Part shown: positions 37,586-47,822 of the stretch, piece after piece
Numbering within the stretch: position 1 is the stretch's first letter
Layout of the letters: each line of letters begins with the position of its first letter
Source: Lepidodermella squamata
Lineage: Eukaryota; Gastrotricha
Length of the DNA stretch: 64,000 nt
NCBI GenBank assembly: GCA_047495785.1
Contig: JBLDXI010000007.1
Location: 1,178,001-1,242,000 of the forward strand
Direction of reading: 5' to 3'
Made by a program: the position numbers and the translations under genes
The notes under the pieces: generated by a model
Told to the model about the DNA's origin: nothing
The model's database searches: none
The model's input: only the letters and a program-made list of their open reading frames with translations

Positions 37586-39010
37586 ACCGAGCTGGTAGAC
37601 GCTGACAGCTATGGCCTAAGTATTATTACATATAATTAATGCGTAGCGAATGCGTAGCGAATGCGTAGCGAATGCGTAGCGAATGCGTGGCTAATGCATA
37701 GTTCACAGTCAGTAATGTTCAACGCGCCAATTACTATCGGTCGGTGAAACGGTCGATAGGCCGCTATGTAATGTAGTCAAGTAAGCAAATATGTGTATGA
37801 GCTGGAATGAACTCAAGAATATGTCGAAATCCAAGAAATCAAATATCATACCGCTATTTCATTGATTTTTATGGATTTTTCAACGACCTACGTTGTGGTT
37901 GAAAAATTGTCCAAATCTTACGAGTCATATGTCATTCGAAAGCCAGTAAAGTACTGATTAAAAAATTGGGAGTGGAATTTCAAGTTTCGCTGGCGTGAAC
38001 AAAATTGTGGGCAGTCAAAACCTGCCAAAATGGGCTCTCTGACGACGTTTTGCGAATTTTTAACGACCTATGTTGAAGACGAAAGTTTTTGCAAATCCCA
38101 TGAGTCATATATCATTCGAAAGCCAGTAATCTGTAGATTGGTTCAAGTCGAGTGGATTTTTGATTTTCACATCCTTAAAAAAATGTATGATAGAAAAAAA
38201 CTCAAATTTTAGGAATTTTCTCAATTTTTTTGATGACTTGAAATAATAACGAAAACGATGAGGTAATACGGATCCCTTGAGTCTTATATCATTAGAAAGC
38301 AAGTAATTAGAGCTGCAATACCTTATCAGCCGGTGGAGCGGTCGATAGAGTACTGGGCTGGTAAGCGCTGACAGCATGTCCAACATATAAAGCCCTTAAT
38401 ACATAATTAATGATTATTAATGCGTAGGGAATGCGAGGCTAATGCATAGTTCACAGTCAGTAATGTTCTACGTGCCTATTATTATCGGCCGGTGGAACGG
38501 TCGATAGACTGTAATGTTATGTGCCCAACTAAGCAAATATGTGTAAATTTCAATGACCTGGGGTGAGTTCAAGAATATGTCGAAATCCAATGAATCATAT
38601 ATCATTCGATAGCCTGAGACATGCAGATTGTATTCAGTCGAGGGGTTTTTTCGATTTCGAAACTTGAATAGATAGATTGTGTAATAAAACAAGCTATTAT
38701 CATGTTTTTTTATGGATTTTTCAACGACCTACGTTGTGGTTGAAAAATTGTCCAAATCTTACGAGTCATATGTCATTCGAAAGCCAGTAAAGTACTGATT
38801 AAAAAATTGGGAGTGGAATTTTAAGTTTCGCTGGCGTGAACAAAATTGTGGGCAGTCAAAACCTGCCAAAATGGGCTTTCTGACGACGTTTTGCGAATTT
38901 TTAACGACCTATGTTGAAGACGAAAGTTTTTGCAAATCCCATGAGTCATATATCATTCGAAAGCCAGTAATCTGTAGATTGGTTCAAGTCGAGTGGATTT
39001 TTGATTTCCT
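37586..39010 (+). repeat. Satellite-like repeat block, two long direct repeats
   Basis: Two related segments, about 37550-38210 and 38330-39010. Each starts near a hairpin, includes GCGTAGCGAAT-type tandem words (37639-37690) and CATAGTTCACAGTCAGTAAT, and ends in copies of a monomer of roughly 100-180 bp marked by GAGTCATATRTCATTCGAAA. That mark occurs at about 37921, 38102, 38279 (variant), 38584 (variant), 38762 and 38942. The stretch 37863-38165 is nearly identical to 38709-39006. No gene is supported here. Confidence 0.8.
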
Positions 39011-39519
39011 GACTCAGAATGATTATCTACGTAATTAGAAAAAAAGAGATATTTTGATGATTTTATGCCTGGTTTTAATGTAAAATAAATTGGGGGGTTA
39101 TTGCTTGTTATTTGTTATTGCAACGCAGTTGGGTGAGAAAAGGGATCGTGCATGAAACAGTGAAACTGCATTACGAGAGCTGCAAAACTATTTTGTTAAG
39201 AGAACTGCTCGAAATGTGTGGAAGTATATACCGGCTATAATTTACAAGGGAAATAGCCATTTCATCTTCCCCATAAATTACACAGCATGATTTAACTATA
39301 ACTGCTATAAATCACAGACTATATTCATTGTGCGCATGTCGTGTGCGCGAGTGGTTAGTGGTAAAACTTGTCAAGAATAATTTCTCTATAAACAACCAAG
39401 TATCTAAAAGGCTATTGAACAATGAAGTGAAAAAGAGAGATTTTCTCATTCTTGTTTTATTGCATGATATCCTACTCATGATCCTATTAGGGATCAACGC
39501 TTCATGATCCTATTAGGGA
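39011..39519. other. Non-coding stretch in inner right arm
   Basis: AT-rich, no supported gene. Contains a short direct repeat (TGATCCTATTAGGGATCAAC twice, 39479-39523), each copy with a small palindrome. Confidence 0.5.
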
Positions 39520-39810
39520 TCAACGAAGATCTACACCTCCATCATCACTGTCATCATTATCATCATAGAATTCTCTAGGTAGGTCATCGATTTCCTGTTT
39601 AACTTGAGCGATTCGCGACTGTTTGTCGCTCAGCTGCCTTGCGAGCTTTTGCATCCGCAACTTGATGGCTCGCTTTTGATCGAATAGCCGGCCGAGCTCT
39701 GCCTTTAATTGGGCGTGCCGTCTTCGAACCGCGTTGCCAGTTTGCTTGGTACCGTTCAGAAAGGCGAAGCGGTCTTTTCGCGTTGGTGGTTCGCTCTCCA
39801 TTGTAGCCAT
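39520..39810 (-). CDS. Small coiled-coil protein, function unknown
   Basis: 96 residues, basic helical centre (AQLKAELGRLFDQKRAIKLR, MQKLARQLSDKQSRIAQVKQ) and an acidic tail (YDDNDDSDDGGVD). No domain recognised and no TCTA box. Its C-terminal region overlaps the GGGATCAAC direct repeat. Supported only by its length, composition and arm position. Confidence 0.45.
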   Translation of the reverse strand: MATMESEPPTRKDRFAFLNGTKQTGNAVRRRHAQLKAELGRLFDQKRAIKLRMQKLARQLSDKQSRIAQVKQEIDDLPREFYDDNDDSDDGGVDLR

Positions 39811-39839
39811 TGTTTTCCCCGAAGGGTATTATCACGTAC

Positions 39840-40520
39840 TCAATAACCATTTATAAAGCGAATCATGCATCCGTAATTTCTTCCAGTCAGCTCATTTGCA
39901 TATTCACAGATTTAAATTAAAATCAAATTAAAGAAAATAGAAAACTAAATTTATTTTGCAGAGGTTGGGGATCGAACCCTCATCCTTCAGGTATCTAACG
40001 CAGTGCTAATACCACTGTGCCACTGTGTACAGCCCATTATAGCACCATTCTAAACCATTTAAGAAGGGAATCATGCCTCTTCTATTTCTTCCATTCGGCT
40101 CATTTGCTTATGCACAGATTGAAATGTAAAATTGATTAAAAAATAAAAAATAAAAAAATAAAGTTTATATTGCAGCAGGTGGGAATCGACCTCACATCCT
40201 TGAGCTACCCAGTGTAGTGCTAATACTACTGTGCCACTGTGTACAGCGTATAATACCAAGGCGTTAAAATCGTGTCATTTCACTCGGCGGTATTTCCCCT
40301 ATGAATCATGTGCTGTAGACATTTAAATAAAAAATTTAACCTAAAGAAAGAAAAGAAGAGAAAGAAGAAAGAGAAGAGAGAGAGAGAGAGAGAAGAGAAA
40401 GAAGAAAGAGAAGAAAAGAAAGAAAAAACCGAATTTCTTCTGCGGGCGGTGGGGATTGAACCCGCACCCCAAAACAACACTGCACAGTGTGTTAACCACT
40501 ATGCCAGTGGGCGAGGCCCA
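39840..40520 (-). repeat. tRNA-like (SINE-like) repeats, three units
   Basis: Minus-strand tRNA-like heads at about 39961-40036, 40172-40247 and 40440-40520. Each has an A-box-like TGGCACAGTGGTATTAGCAC or TGGCATAGTGGTTAACACA and a B-box (GGTTCGATCCC, GGTCGATTCCC, GGTTCAATCCC). The first two share a body of about 205 bp (CATTT-x-AGAAG or AAGCG, CTCATTTGC, then A-rich). Acceptor stems do not pair, so these are not functional tRNA genes. They lie inside what was once the extended right TIR. Confidence 0.65.
40335..40430 (+). repeat. Purine-only microsatellite
   Basis: About 95 bp of GA/GAAA-rich sequence including (GA)n. Could form triplex or unusual structure; the open frame across it is low-complexity and not a gene. 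Confidence 0.85.
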
Positions 40521-40596
40521 TTTATATGTGTGTCCGTCTCATTTTAAAGTGTTATTTTAAGGAAGTGTTGTGTGCGATGAGTCATAACTCGCTCAT

Positions 40597-40814
40597 GTAT
40601 GTTTTGCGCATCTAATACTCCCCCCTTACGCCGAAATTTTGTCCTCATTCGCGGGCGCGGAATTGTCATAACTTACCATCCCAGCAATTTCAAACACACT
40701 AAATATTTATTCAAATTGTCCTTGAAATGTTTTGCCAATTTCCATGGTCAGGCTCGAATTGCCAAAAAGGGTGTAAGCCGTCGAGTGGCCCAGCTCCGGC
40801 AATTCCTATCTGCT
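40597..40814 (-). repeat. Right TIR of inner Polinton
   Basis: Reverse-complement partner of 22209-22427, ending CCTATCTGCT. An open frame runs from here into the outer PolB, but its first 72 codons are TIR sequence and not part of the polymerase. Confidence 0.9.
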
Positions 40815-40820
40815 GTTAAC

Positions 40821-43628
40821 CTTCTGCGAACAACTCTCAGAGACGGTGCTAAGGTGAAAGCACACTTCAGCTGGATAAAGAATTTGAGCCGGTTGCTACC
40901 TAGTTCTGATCAGCACAAAAAGCATTGGTGCTTACAGTGTCTGACTGGATTTGACAGCGAAATAAAGCTGAAAGAGCATAATTGCATAGTAAATGGCAAC
41001 GTCATAGTGAAGTTTCCTCCGAAAGGTAGCCGAGTTATTTTCAAAAATTACTACAAGCAGCTTGAAGTACCGTTCGTTTTCTATTGTGATGCGGAGACTA
41101 CGCTTACGAATTCCGATGTTCAAAAGGGTAGGTCCTTGATTTATCAGAAGCATGTTGCGAATTCCTTCGGATGTTTACTGGCTAGTAAGGTACCAGAGAT
41201 CCGATCGAAGTATTGGCAGTTTGAAGGGGCGAATTGTGCGGAGCAGTTCCTGAGATTCTTGATTAAAAAGCAATACAGTTTGAGGAAATTTATCCAAGAA
41301 ACCAATAAAGACATGGTGTTATCTCAACGAGAGCAACAAAGTTATGATAATGCACAGCACTGCCATGTTTGTCGAAGCGCCTTGGGCGATGATAAAGTCC
41401 GCGATCATGACCATCTTACAGGCCGTTTCAGGGGAGCTGCTCATAATGCCTGCAATCTGAATTTGAATCTCAAGCATTCTTTCATCCCCGTTGTTTTTCA
41501 TAACCTGAGTGGGTACGATTCGCACTTGATAATGCAGGCAGCCGGAAAAGTAGTAAACGAAATCAATAGAGAAAAGATTGCAAATTTCAAAAAAGAAGAC
41601 AAAAAGAAAAGACCAAACCTGTTGACGATTGACGTCATAGCTAATTCCTCGGAAAAGTATCTAAGTTTTAGTATCGGCAAACTGCGATTTATCGATTCGT
41701 TTCAATTTATGAGTGAAAGCCTGGACCAGATAGTCAGTAATCTGAAAAAATCGGGAAAGAGATTCGCTCATTTTGATGAACAGCTTTCTAAGTTCACAAC
41801 TGAACAAAGATCCCTGCTACTTCGTAAGGGAGTGTATCCGTACGATTATATAGATAGCCTCGACAAACTGAATGAAACTCAGCTACCGAATAAGTCACAT
41901 TTCTCAAGTAGACTAAATTCTTGTTCGCTTGATGATAGCAAAATTGAAGTAACTTCTATATCTGACGAGGATTATGAACACGCACAAGCCGTTTGGTCAA
42001 AACTGAATTGCAAAACTCTGAAAGACTACCACGACCTGTATTTGAAAACAGATGTTCTCTTGTTAGCAGATTGTTTTGACAGTTTTCGAGACACCTGCAA
42101 AAGCTATTACGATCTGGACCCAGCGCATTATTTAGGCGCACCTGGGTTAAGTTGGGACGCGATGTTGAAATACACACGTGTTGAACTGGATCTCTTTGAT
42201 AATAAGGAGATGCTTGAATTCGTTGAAAAAGGCATAAGAGGCGGTATAGCTGTTATTCCTGGGAGGTACGCGAAGGCGAATAACGAAGGTATGACAGACT
42301 ATGACGCAAATGCTCCAAAATCGTTTATAATGTATTGGGACGCCAACGCGCTTTATTCTTTCGCGATGACCCAGTGGTTACCGCAGAAAGACTTCGAATG
42401 GATTGGTCCTGAAACAATCACCAAAGATTTCGTGAAGTCACTTGGGGACAAAGACGATTTCGGGTACATGCTGGAGGTTGATATCGACTATCCTGCAAGG
42501 CTTCATGACTCACATAATGACTATCCGTTTTGTCCAGAGCATATTCTTTGCGAACCGAGCCCCCACATGCAAGATCTGCATAAGCAATTAGGACTTAACA
42601 GGCCGGCAAAAGTGAAAAAGCTAACACAAAATTTGAAGGACAAGAAACATTACGTCATGCACTATCGCGCGCTACAGCAAGCTCTTGATAATGGTCTAGT
42701 TCTGAAAAAGGTGCACCGAGCTTTGAAGTTCAAACAGAGCAATTGGGCCGAGCCCTATATCGCATTCAATACTCGAAAGCGAAAAGAGGCTAGCAATGAA
42801 TTTGAGAAGGGGTTTTTCAAACTGATGAATAACGTCATTTTCGGGAAGACTTGTGAGAACGTACGGAATCGCATTGACTTAAAACTGGTTACTTGCCCTA
42901 AGAAGCTTCAGAAACTCGTAAACAAACCAACATTCAAGGACGCTAAGAAGATAAGTGATGAGCTGTTCAGCGTGGAAATGGCAAAAACTGAGATCTTTTA
43001 TGATCGACCAATTATCGTTGGAGCAGCCATTTTGGATTTGTCCAAGGTGCATATGTACGACTTTCACTACAATGTCATCAAACGAAAGTACGGCGACAAA
43101 GCTAAGCTTCTCTTCACAGACACAGATTCGTTGTGCTACCATATCACAACTGAAGACGTTTACACAGACATGAAACCCATCGAAAGCCTATTCGATTTCT
43201 CGGATTATCCTAAAGATCACTTCCTATTCTCAACTATCAACTGTAAAACTAACGGCGTATTTAAAGACGAAGCAAAGGGACGTGTAATACGAGAATTCGC
43301 CGGCGCACGATCCAAGGTCTATGCAATTTTGTACTCAGAAAAAGATGAAATAAAAAAGGCAAAGGGAGTTAAGCGGCATGGCGTGAGGTCGAAGCTGACA
43401 TTCGACCATTACAGGGATTGCGTGAAGAACAAGAAAGTAGTCAATATAAATTTCAATCAGATTCGATCATTCTCCCATAATTTAGTTACGATGCAGAGTT
43501 CCAAGGTTGCCTTGTGTCCCTATGATGATAAGCGATGGGTCAGTGACGATGGCATCAACACTTTCGCGCACGGCCATTTCATGATTGATTTCATGCAGCT
43601 GATGAGAAGTAGCGATTCCCTCTTTTAG
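40821..43628 (+). pseudogene. POLB: Outer PolB, 3' part
   Basis: Resumes in phase after the duplicated GTTAAC (40815-40820) and runs 935 codons to the stop. Contains the Cys/His finger (CLQCLTGFDS), exonuclease FYCDAETT, the endonuclease VII-like CHVCRS...DHDHLTGRFRGAAHN, VVFHNLSGYDSH, motif A WDANALYSFAM, motif B LMNNVIFGKTCEN and motif C LLFTDTDSLCYH. With the 5' part (20976-22208) it would total 1346 codons with no stop, close to the inner PolB. Recent interruption is the simplest reading. Confidence 0.9.
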
Positions 43629-43661
43629 TTAAAGATACAAGCCTATCAGGATTAGGTAGCA

Positions 43662-43868
43662 ATGACCTACACCGAAGTGAGATATCCCAGGAACGCGCAG
43701 GAAGTCCTAAGCTTGCAGTTTTATTTATCAAAAGTAAGTGTGTACATGGATCCTTATTACGGCTGGGTAATCGACTACACCGAAGAAAATGAAATCACGC
43801 TAGCTATTCTGAACGACTTCTTTGATCTGAACTCTCGTGAAGTTGGAGAACTCCTTCATCCAGATTAA
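43662..43868 (+). CDS. Small hypothetical protein downstream of outer PolB
   Basis: 68 residues (MTYTEVRYPRNAQEVLSLQF onward), acidic, ATG in good context 33 bp after PolB. No domain or membrane segment. No counterpart after the inner PolB. Confidence 0.5.
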   Translation: MTYTEVRYPRNAQEVLSLQFYLSKVSVYMDPYYGWVIDYTEENEITLAILNDFFDLNSREVGELLHPD

Positions 43869-44015
43869 CGTTTCAACAGAACAGTTGCTTCAGCCAACAG
43901 TTTACAAATGAATTGATAACGATGATAAAAATGAAATAAGATTTTATTGACTTCCTTTCATCATTTAAAACAATTCCAACAATAACACATACAACAACAT
44001 CGTTTGTATTCAACT

Positions 44016-45095
44016 TTAGCGCGTCCCTTCATATTCCATGGAATTGCTGCTCGTTCCAGGTTCAGCGGACGAATTAGACTCGCTTTCGTCGGTTTGATCG
44101 TTAGATTCGTTATCGAAGTTCTCGCCGACATAGGTCTCGACTTTCTCAGAGAGATCTCGATAGAATCGCTTGAACTGCTCATTCCAGTGAAGTAACTTGG
44201 AAAGACGCTCGCGAAGATCAATCATAGCAGTTATGCTTATGCTTATGTACATCATGTTGGGAAATGCTTTAAATGAATCATACAGAGCCATGATTTTGTA
44301 GAGCCATTTGTCACTAACTTTTAGACTTTCTTGTAAATACTTGACATAACCTTTTCCTGAATTAAATTTTTGCTTGTATACAGGTCTCAGGCAGTGCAGG
44401 CATTCCCCGAGGTGAAAAGCTTTTTGAAGTTTTTGAGAGCCACAGTTTTTAAAAGCTTCACAGTAATTATGAGCGCGGTGCATAAGGGAATCAAAAGTAG
44501 AGGTTTTATCCTTAATGCTTTTCGAATTGGAGCTATGCCCTTCCAGATAATTGATTTCGAAGTCGGTGGTCATTTTTACTAGGAAAGCCAGAAGCTCATC
44601 GTTTGTACCGATAGGATGATGGATTCCGGTAGAATCCTATTGAAAATTATTTTAGGGGTGATGAGACTTGAAATAACGTTTGCCTTACTTTAATTACATT
44701 GGCAGGATTGATGTCGTCATCCAGTTTCCTTTTCTTCGACATATCTCGGGCGGGCTCCATTTGAGCGGGAGGTATTCTCAAGACTGGTAGTTGACTGGCA
44801 GAATTCAGGAATTCTTTCAGTTTAGAAATATCGTCACTAGTAATTTCCAGCATCTGTGTTTGAGACTCGCATCTTTCCAATCTAAAAAAAACTTCCCATA
44901 AGAGAAATACATTATCGAACGACGATAGAATATTTACATTTTTTTAATTATGTCCACAGCGCCAATCATTGATTGCTCCCACTTGAAAACACATTCTTTG
45001 TTGAAACTATCGATAGAAGCATTGATGAAATCGAATTCTACTGATTTTAACCTAGGGAATACTAAAATATTATTATAGCTCTGACTATTACTCAT
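44016..45095 (-). CDS. Three-exon gene of unknown function in outer right arm
   Basis: Exons 45095-44938, 44881-44689 and 44636-44016, introns of 56 and 52 bp, all GT-AG and in phase, give about 323 residues. Features: a nuclear-localisation-like KKRKLDDD, two Cys pairs (ECLHCL and nearby single Cys), helical stretches, and an acidic Ser-rich tail (NESNDQTDESESNSSAEPG). No domain recognised. Spliced genes are rare in the Polinton core but occur in both arms here, so this is probably a captured host gene. The ATG at 45095 is the first in frame; a further upstream exon is possible. Confidence 0.55.
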
Positions 45096-45335
45096 GGCTG
45101 AAATTTTGTTGAGATCGATGGGATTTATAGGGCGACGCACGTGCTATTCTTCATTTTTTGCTGCATTGACAAAAAATACTCCATTGAGAGATTTTCATAC
45201 AGCAATATTTTCACGAAATAAAAAAACTCCTTAATTCTATAACCCTTAAACCGAATTGCTTCTACGACTTCAATTGCGGAACTTCGAGAATAATTAAAAA
45301 TTGCTGTAGCAAGAAAGGGACTTATTTTGAATTTG

Positions 45336-45560
45336 AGTCGCTTGCAGAGAAATTATGAATATTCTGTCGCTTGAAGAGAAATTATGAAAATTCTGTCGCT
45401 TGAAGAGACGATTTTAAAATTCTGTCGCTTGAAGAGAAATTATGAAAATTCTGTCGCTTGAAGAGACGATTTTAAAATTCTGTCGCTTGAAGAGAAATTG
45501 TGAAATTCTGTCGCTTGAAGAGAAATTATGAAAATTCTGTCGCTTGAAGAGAAAGATTGA
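45336..45560 (+). repeat. 29-bp minisatellite beside the right TIR
   Basis: About eight units of TCGCTTGAAGAGA followed by either AATTATGAAAATTCTG or CGATTTTAAAATTCTG, partly alternating. The last unit runs into the TIR, whose inner end is the same TCGCTTGAAGAGAAA. The left TIR has a single TTCAAGCGA and no array, so the array grew from the TIR edge on one side only. Confidence 0.9.
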
Positions 45561-45805
45561 AACCACTCCCGTTATTATCGATTCATCATCGCTTGAAAAG
45601 GGGCGGGGTTTGAACTACCCGGTCCGCCCGGTGGTGCGGGCCCTACCCCACCAAACCCAGGCGGACAAGACCCCCGCCCATTTACGCGGTGTCACTTGAA
45701 TTTCAATTTAATTTAATTCGGATTATCAGGTCATCTATATCCACCTTAACAGTAGTAGGGGTTCTAAGCTTCTGGACAGGCCAGAAGCGTGGAATTCCTA
45801 CTACT
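45540..45805 (-). repeat. Right TIR of outer Polinton
   Basis: Exact inverted copy of 8834-9099 by eye, ending CCTACTACT before the AACTTG duplication (45806-45811). Confidence 0.95.
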
Positions 45806-46412
45806 AACTTGCACCTTCGAATTCGAAAATGAAAATCTCAACACCGAAGTTGATCTTGTGATCGACTCGGTGACCGTTGCAGCTTTTTACAAGCCGCTCC
45901 GAGACGATGATATTTGGACTTTCGTGACCTACAACGGAACTGTCTATGACTTCGGGGGATATCCGCATGTCACTGTTTTTCTAACTCTGAAACGGAAGTT
46001 TCAATACTACATCGGAAATGTGCTTCTGCCTATGTTCACGCTTTTTATTCTCCAAATTGCCTCTTTAATTATGGACCCAGCGCATCCGGACCGGCCCAAT
46101 TTTTGCGTAACGGTGAATTTGGCTACCGCTGTTTTACTCGCACTAGTCTTTTCGCTAATTCCTCGAACGTCGCAGGACGTTTATTTGATCAATATCCTAG
46201 TCAGCTTCATGGTGATATGTACACTTCTCACGGCGTATGCCCTGACCACCTGCAGTCTCAGCGGTTGGAAGCCCGCTCGGCAACGAATTGGAGGAAAATT
46301 AGTCCATGGAGGGATCAAGGTAATCAGGGTTGCGGACCTGGCGATGGGAATAGCTGCATTCATCACTGGCATGGCAGTTGTTGCGCACTATGGAGTCAAA
46401 ATGTTGGCTTGA
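45806..46412 (+). pseudogene. Cys-loop ligand-gated channel A, 3' part
   Basis: Continues the exon broken at 8833: second cysteine of the Cys-loop (CTFEFENEN), loop regions, then four membrane segments: M1 FQYYIGNVLLPMFTLFILQI, M2 VTVNLATAVLLALVFSL, M3 LINILVSFMVICTLLTAY, M4 AMGIAAFITGMAVV. The M3-M4 loop is very short. The cation-filter sequence GEK of typical nicotinic subunits is absent between M1 and M2 (PAHPDRPNF instead). About 80-90 percent similar to channel B. No lesion besides the insertion. Confidence 0.85.
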
Positions 46413-47822
46413 CGATTTTTCCGATCTGAAGGCTTCATAATGCGATACGAACCCACTGCGGCACTTATATCCAAGCATGAATTGTTACAACCCAACAAAA
46501 TTATGATGCTACTGTTGTTGAATTGATAATGCTGTTGTATTTCTTACCTTGTGCAGCTTAATTGTCCATGTTGTCAACATGTTAACCATTAAATAAAATG
46601 CGACCTCATTTTATGATAATATTTACAAGTTTACATTTTTCTGATTTTGTACGAGTATTTTATTCATATCTGTGGTTCGTAGCACGAGCTTTGGGAAATC
46701 GGAACGAAGCGTAGATGACCAAATCGAGTGCGGAGAATCAAGTCACGCCATCCATGTTTGCTCATTGGTTTGAGCACGAGCCTCAGTACCAAAGATCGCA
46801 AGTTCGATATCACAAGGCTCCGTTTTTTTCTTCGTGGACGTGAGATTGCAAAATAGTCTTATTTGAATTAGCGTATTTGAATGTTCATTTGTGGCTTGGG
46901 TACCGTCAAATTCAAATCAGCAAATCGTCAAATGATGATTTTTTGCAAAAAATGCTAGCAATCACAGCGATTTGAATGATGGCGAAAAACGATCAGGTAG
47001 GGCCTGAAGAGATTGCAGGCCCGTCGCTTCCCGGTCGACCAGAGGGCGACGTGGAACACGAGTACTGCCCCGTTGGGGTCTGGTCGACTAGACCTCGACT
47101 TGGTCGCTTTCGGAATTGGGTCGTAACAGCTGCATTGCTTATTTGTCACTTGTGAAAATGTCGCCAAAAAAAGATACTTTTTAGTGTGTGAAAGCTTTCT
47201 CCACCTTCGAGTATGAAGAATGACATTTTTGTTTTGATTTGACTAAGAAAAAAGAGAAATGCAGCTTCTTCGCTTATCCTTCCTATAATTCTTCAGAGTT
47301 TTCTCGCGCTCTTCTGGGTTTCATCGATAGAAGATTTTACAGGTACAGTGCGCGAGGTAGGATCCTCGAACTAGGGGGTATTTTTTTCGCCGTCCGGATA
47401 GCCCCAACTGACGGTAATATTTTTGAAATTAGATCTCGCCCCTGGAGTTTCAAGCCATTAGATTCAGCGTGTCAGCTTTCATTTACTTTATGGAATTGCT
47501 TTGCTTGCAAGAGCCCAGGTGCCCAGCGATGTTCAGTATTGAGTTATTCAATTAAAATTATTTTCCTTGAAGAATTCCGAACAAAGACGAACAAATTTAC
47601 AGAAAAACCCGAATCAGTACAATTCGATTTCGCCCCTTTGTTCGGCAGACATTTTCCACCCCTGTGTTCGGCGTTGTTCTGCAGTGCAAATGCCGGTCTG
47701 GGGTAAACAAAAGCAATGTAAGACAGCAGGCGCCTGTCTCGACCGCTAATACAGTTTGGAAGGGTGAACATTCCTGCGCCAAAGAAGCGTGGTAGGCCCC
47801 AAAACCGACCGCAATGCCAGAA
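46413..47822. other. Non-coding; duplicated 3' flank, tRNA-like and dispersed repeats
   Basis: 46425-46540 matches the 3' flank of channel B (51569-51680). About 46751-46815 on the plus strand is tRNA-like (TTTGCTCATTGGTTTGAGCA, then AAGTTCGATATC). About 47347-47391 (AGTGCGCGAGGTAGGATCCT, then CGAACTAGGGGGTATTTTT) recurs at about 62672-62712. No supported gene. Confidence 0.6.

Larger units (their letters stand above)
22209..40814 (+). mobile_element. Inner Maverick/Polinton element
   Basis: Starts AGCAGATAGG and ends CCTATCTGCT, flanked by the 6-bp duplication GTTAAC (22203-22208 and 40815-40820). 18,606 bp. TIRs of about 215 bp differ at roughly one base in eight, with a further inverted match beyond. 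It carries a complete and open gene set including a full-length PolB. It inserted into the outer element's PolB in the same orientation. Confidence 0.95.
8834..45805 (+). mobile_element. Outer Maverick/Polinton element
   Basis: Starts AGTAGTAGG and ends CCTACTACT, with 266-bp TIRs and the 6-bp target duplication AACTTG (8828-8833 and 45806-45811). AG...CT termini and 6-bp duplications are hallmarks of Polintons. It spans 36,972 bp including the inner element, or about 18.36 kb without it. It carries the full Polinton core: PolB, integrase, protease, ATPase, major capsid and penton. The only clear damage is the inner insertion in PolB. It sits in an exon of a ligand-gated channel gene. Confidence 0.95.

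Noticed and set aside
37303-37639. Repetitive open frames on both strands (SIGRSTGRF-type repeats)
   Set aside because: They translate the tandem hairpin repeat and have no independent support.
39961-40520. Three functional tRNA genes
   Set aside because: A and B boxes are present but acceptor stems and anticodon arms do not pair; SINE-like units fit better.
40308-40547. Lys/Glu-rich open frame
   Set aside because: Low-complexity translation of a purine microsatellite.
40599-40820. First part of the open frame leading into the outer PolB
   Set aside because: It is the right TIR of the inner element read in phase, followed by the target duplication; PolB sequence proper begins at the junction.
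45336-45560. CRISPR-like array
   Set aside because: The unit is continuous 29-bp tandem DNA without unique spacers, in a eukaryote, and derives from the TIR edge.
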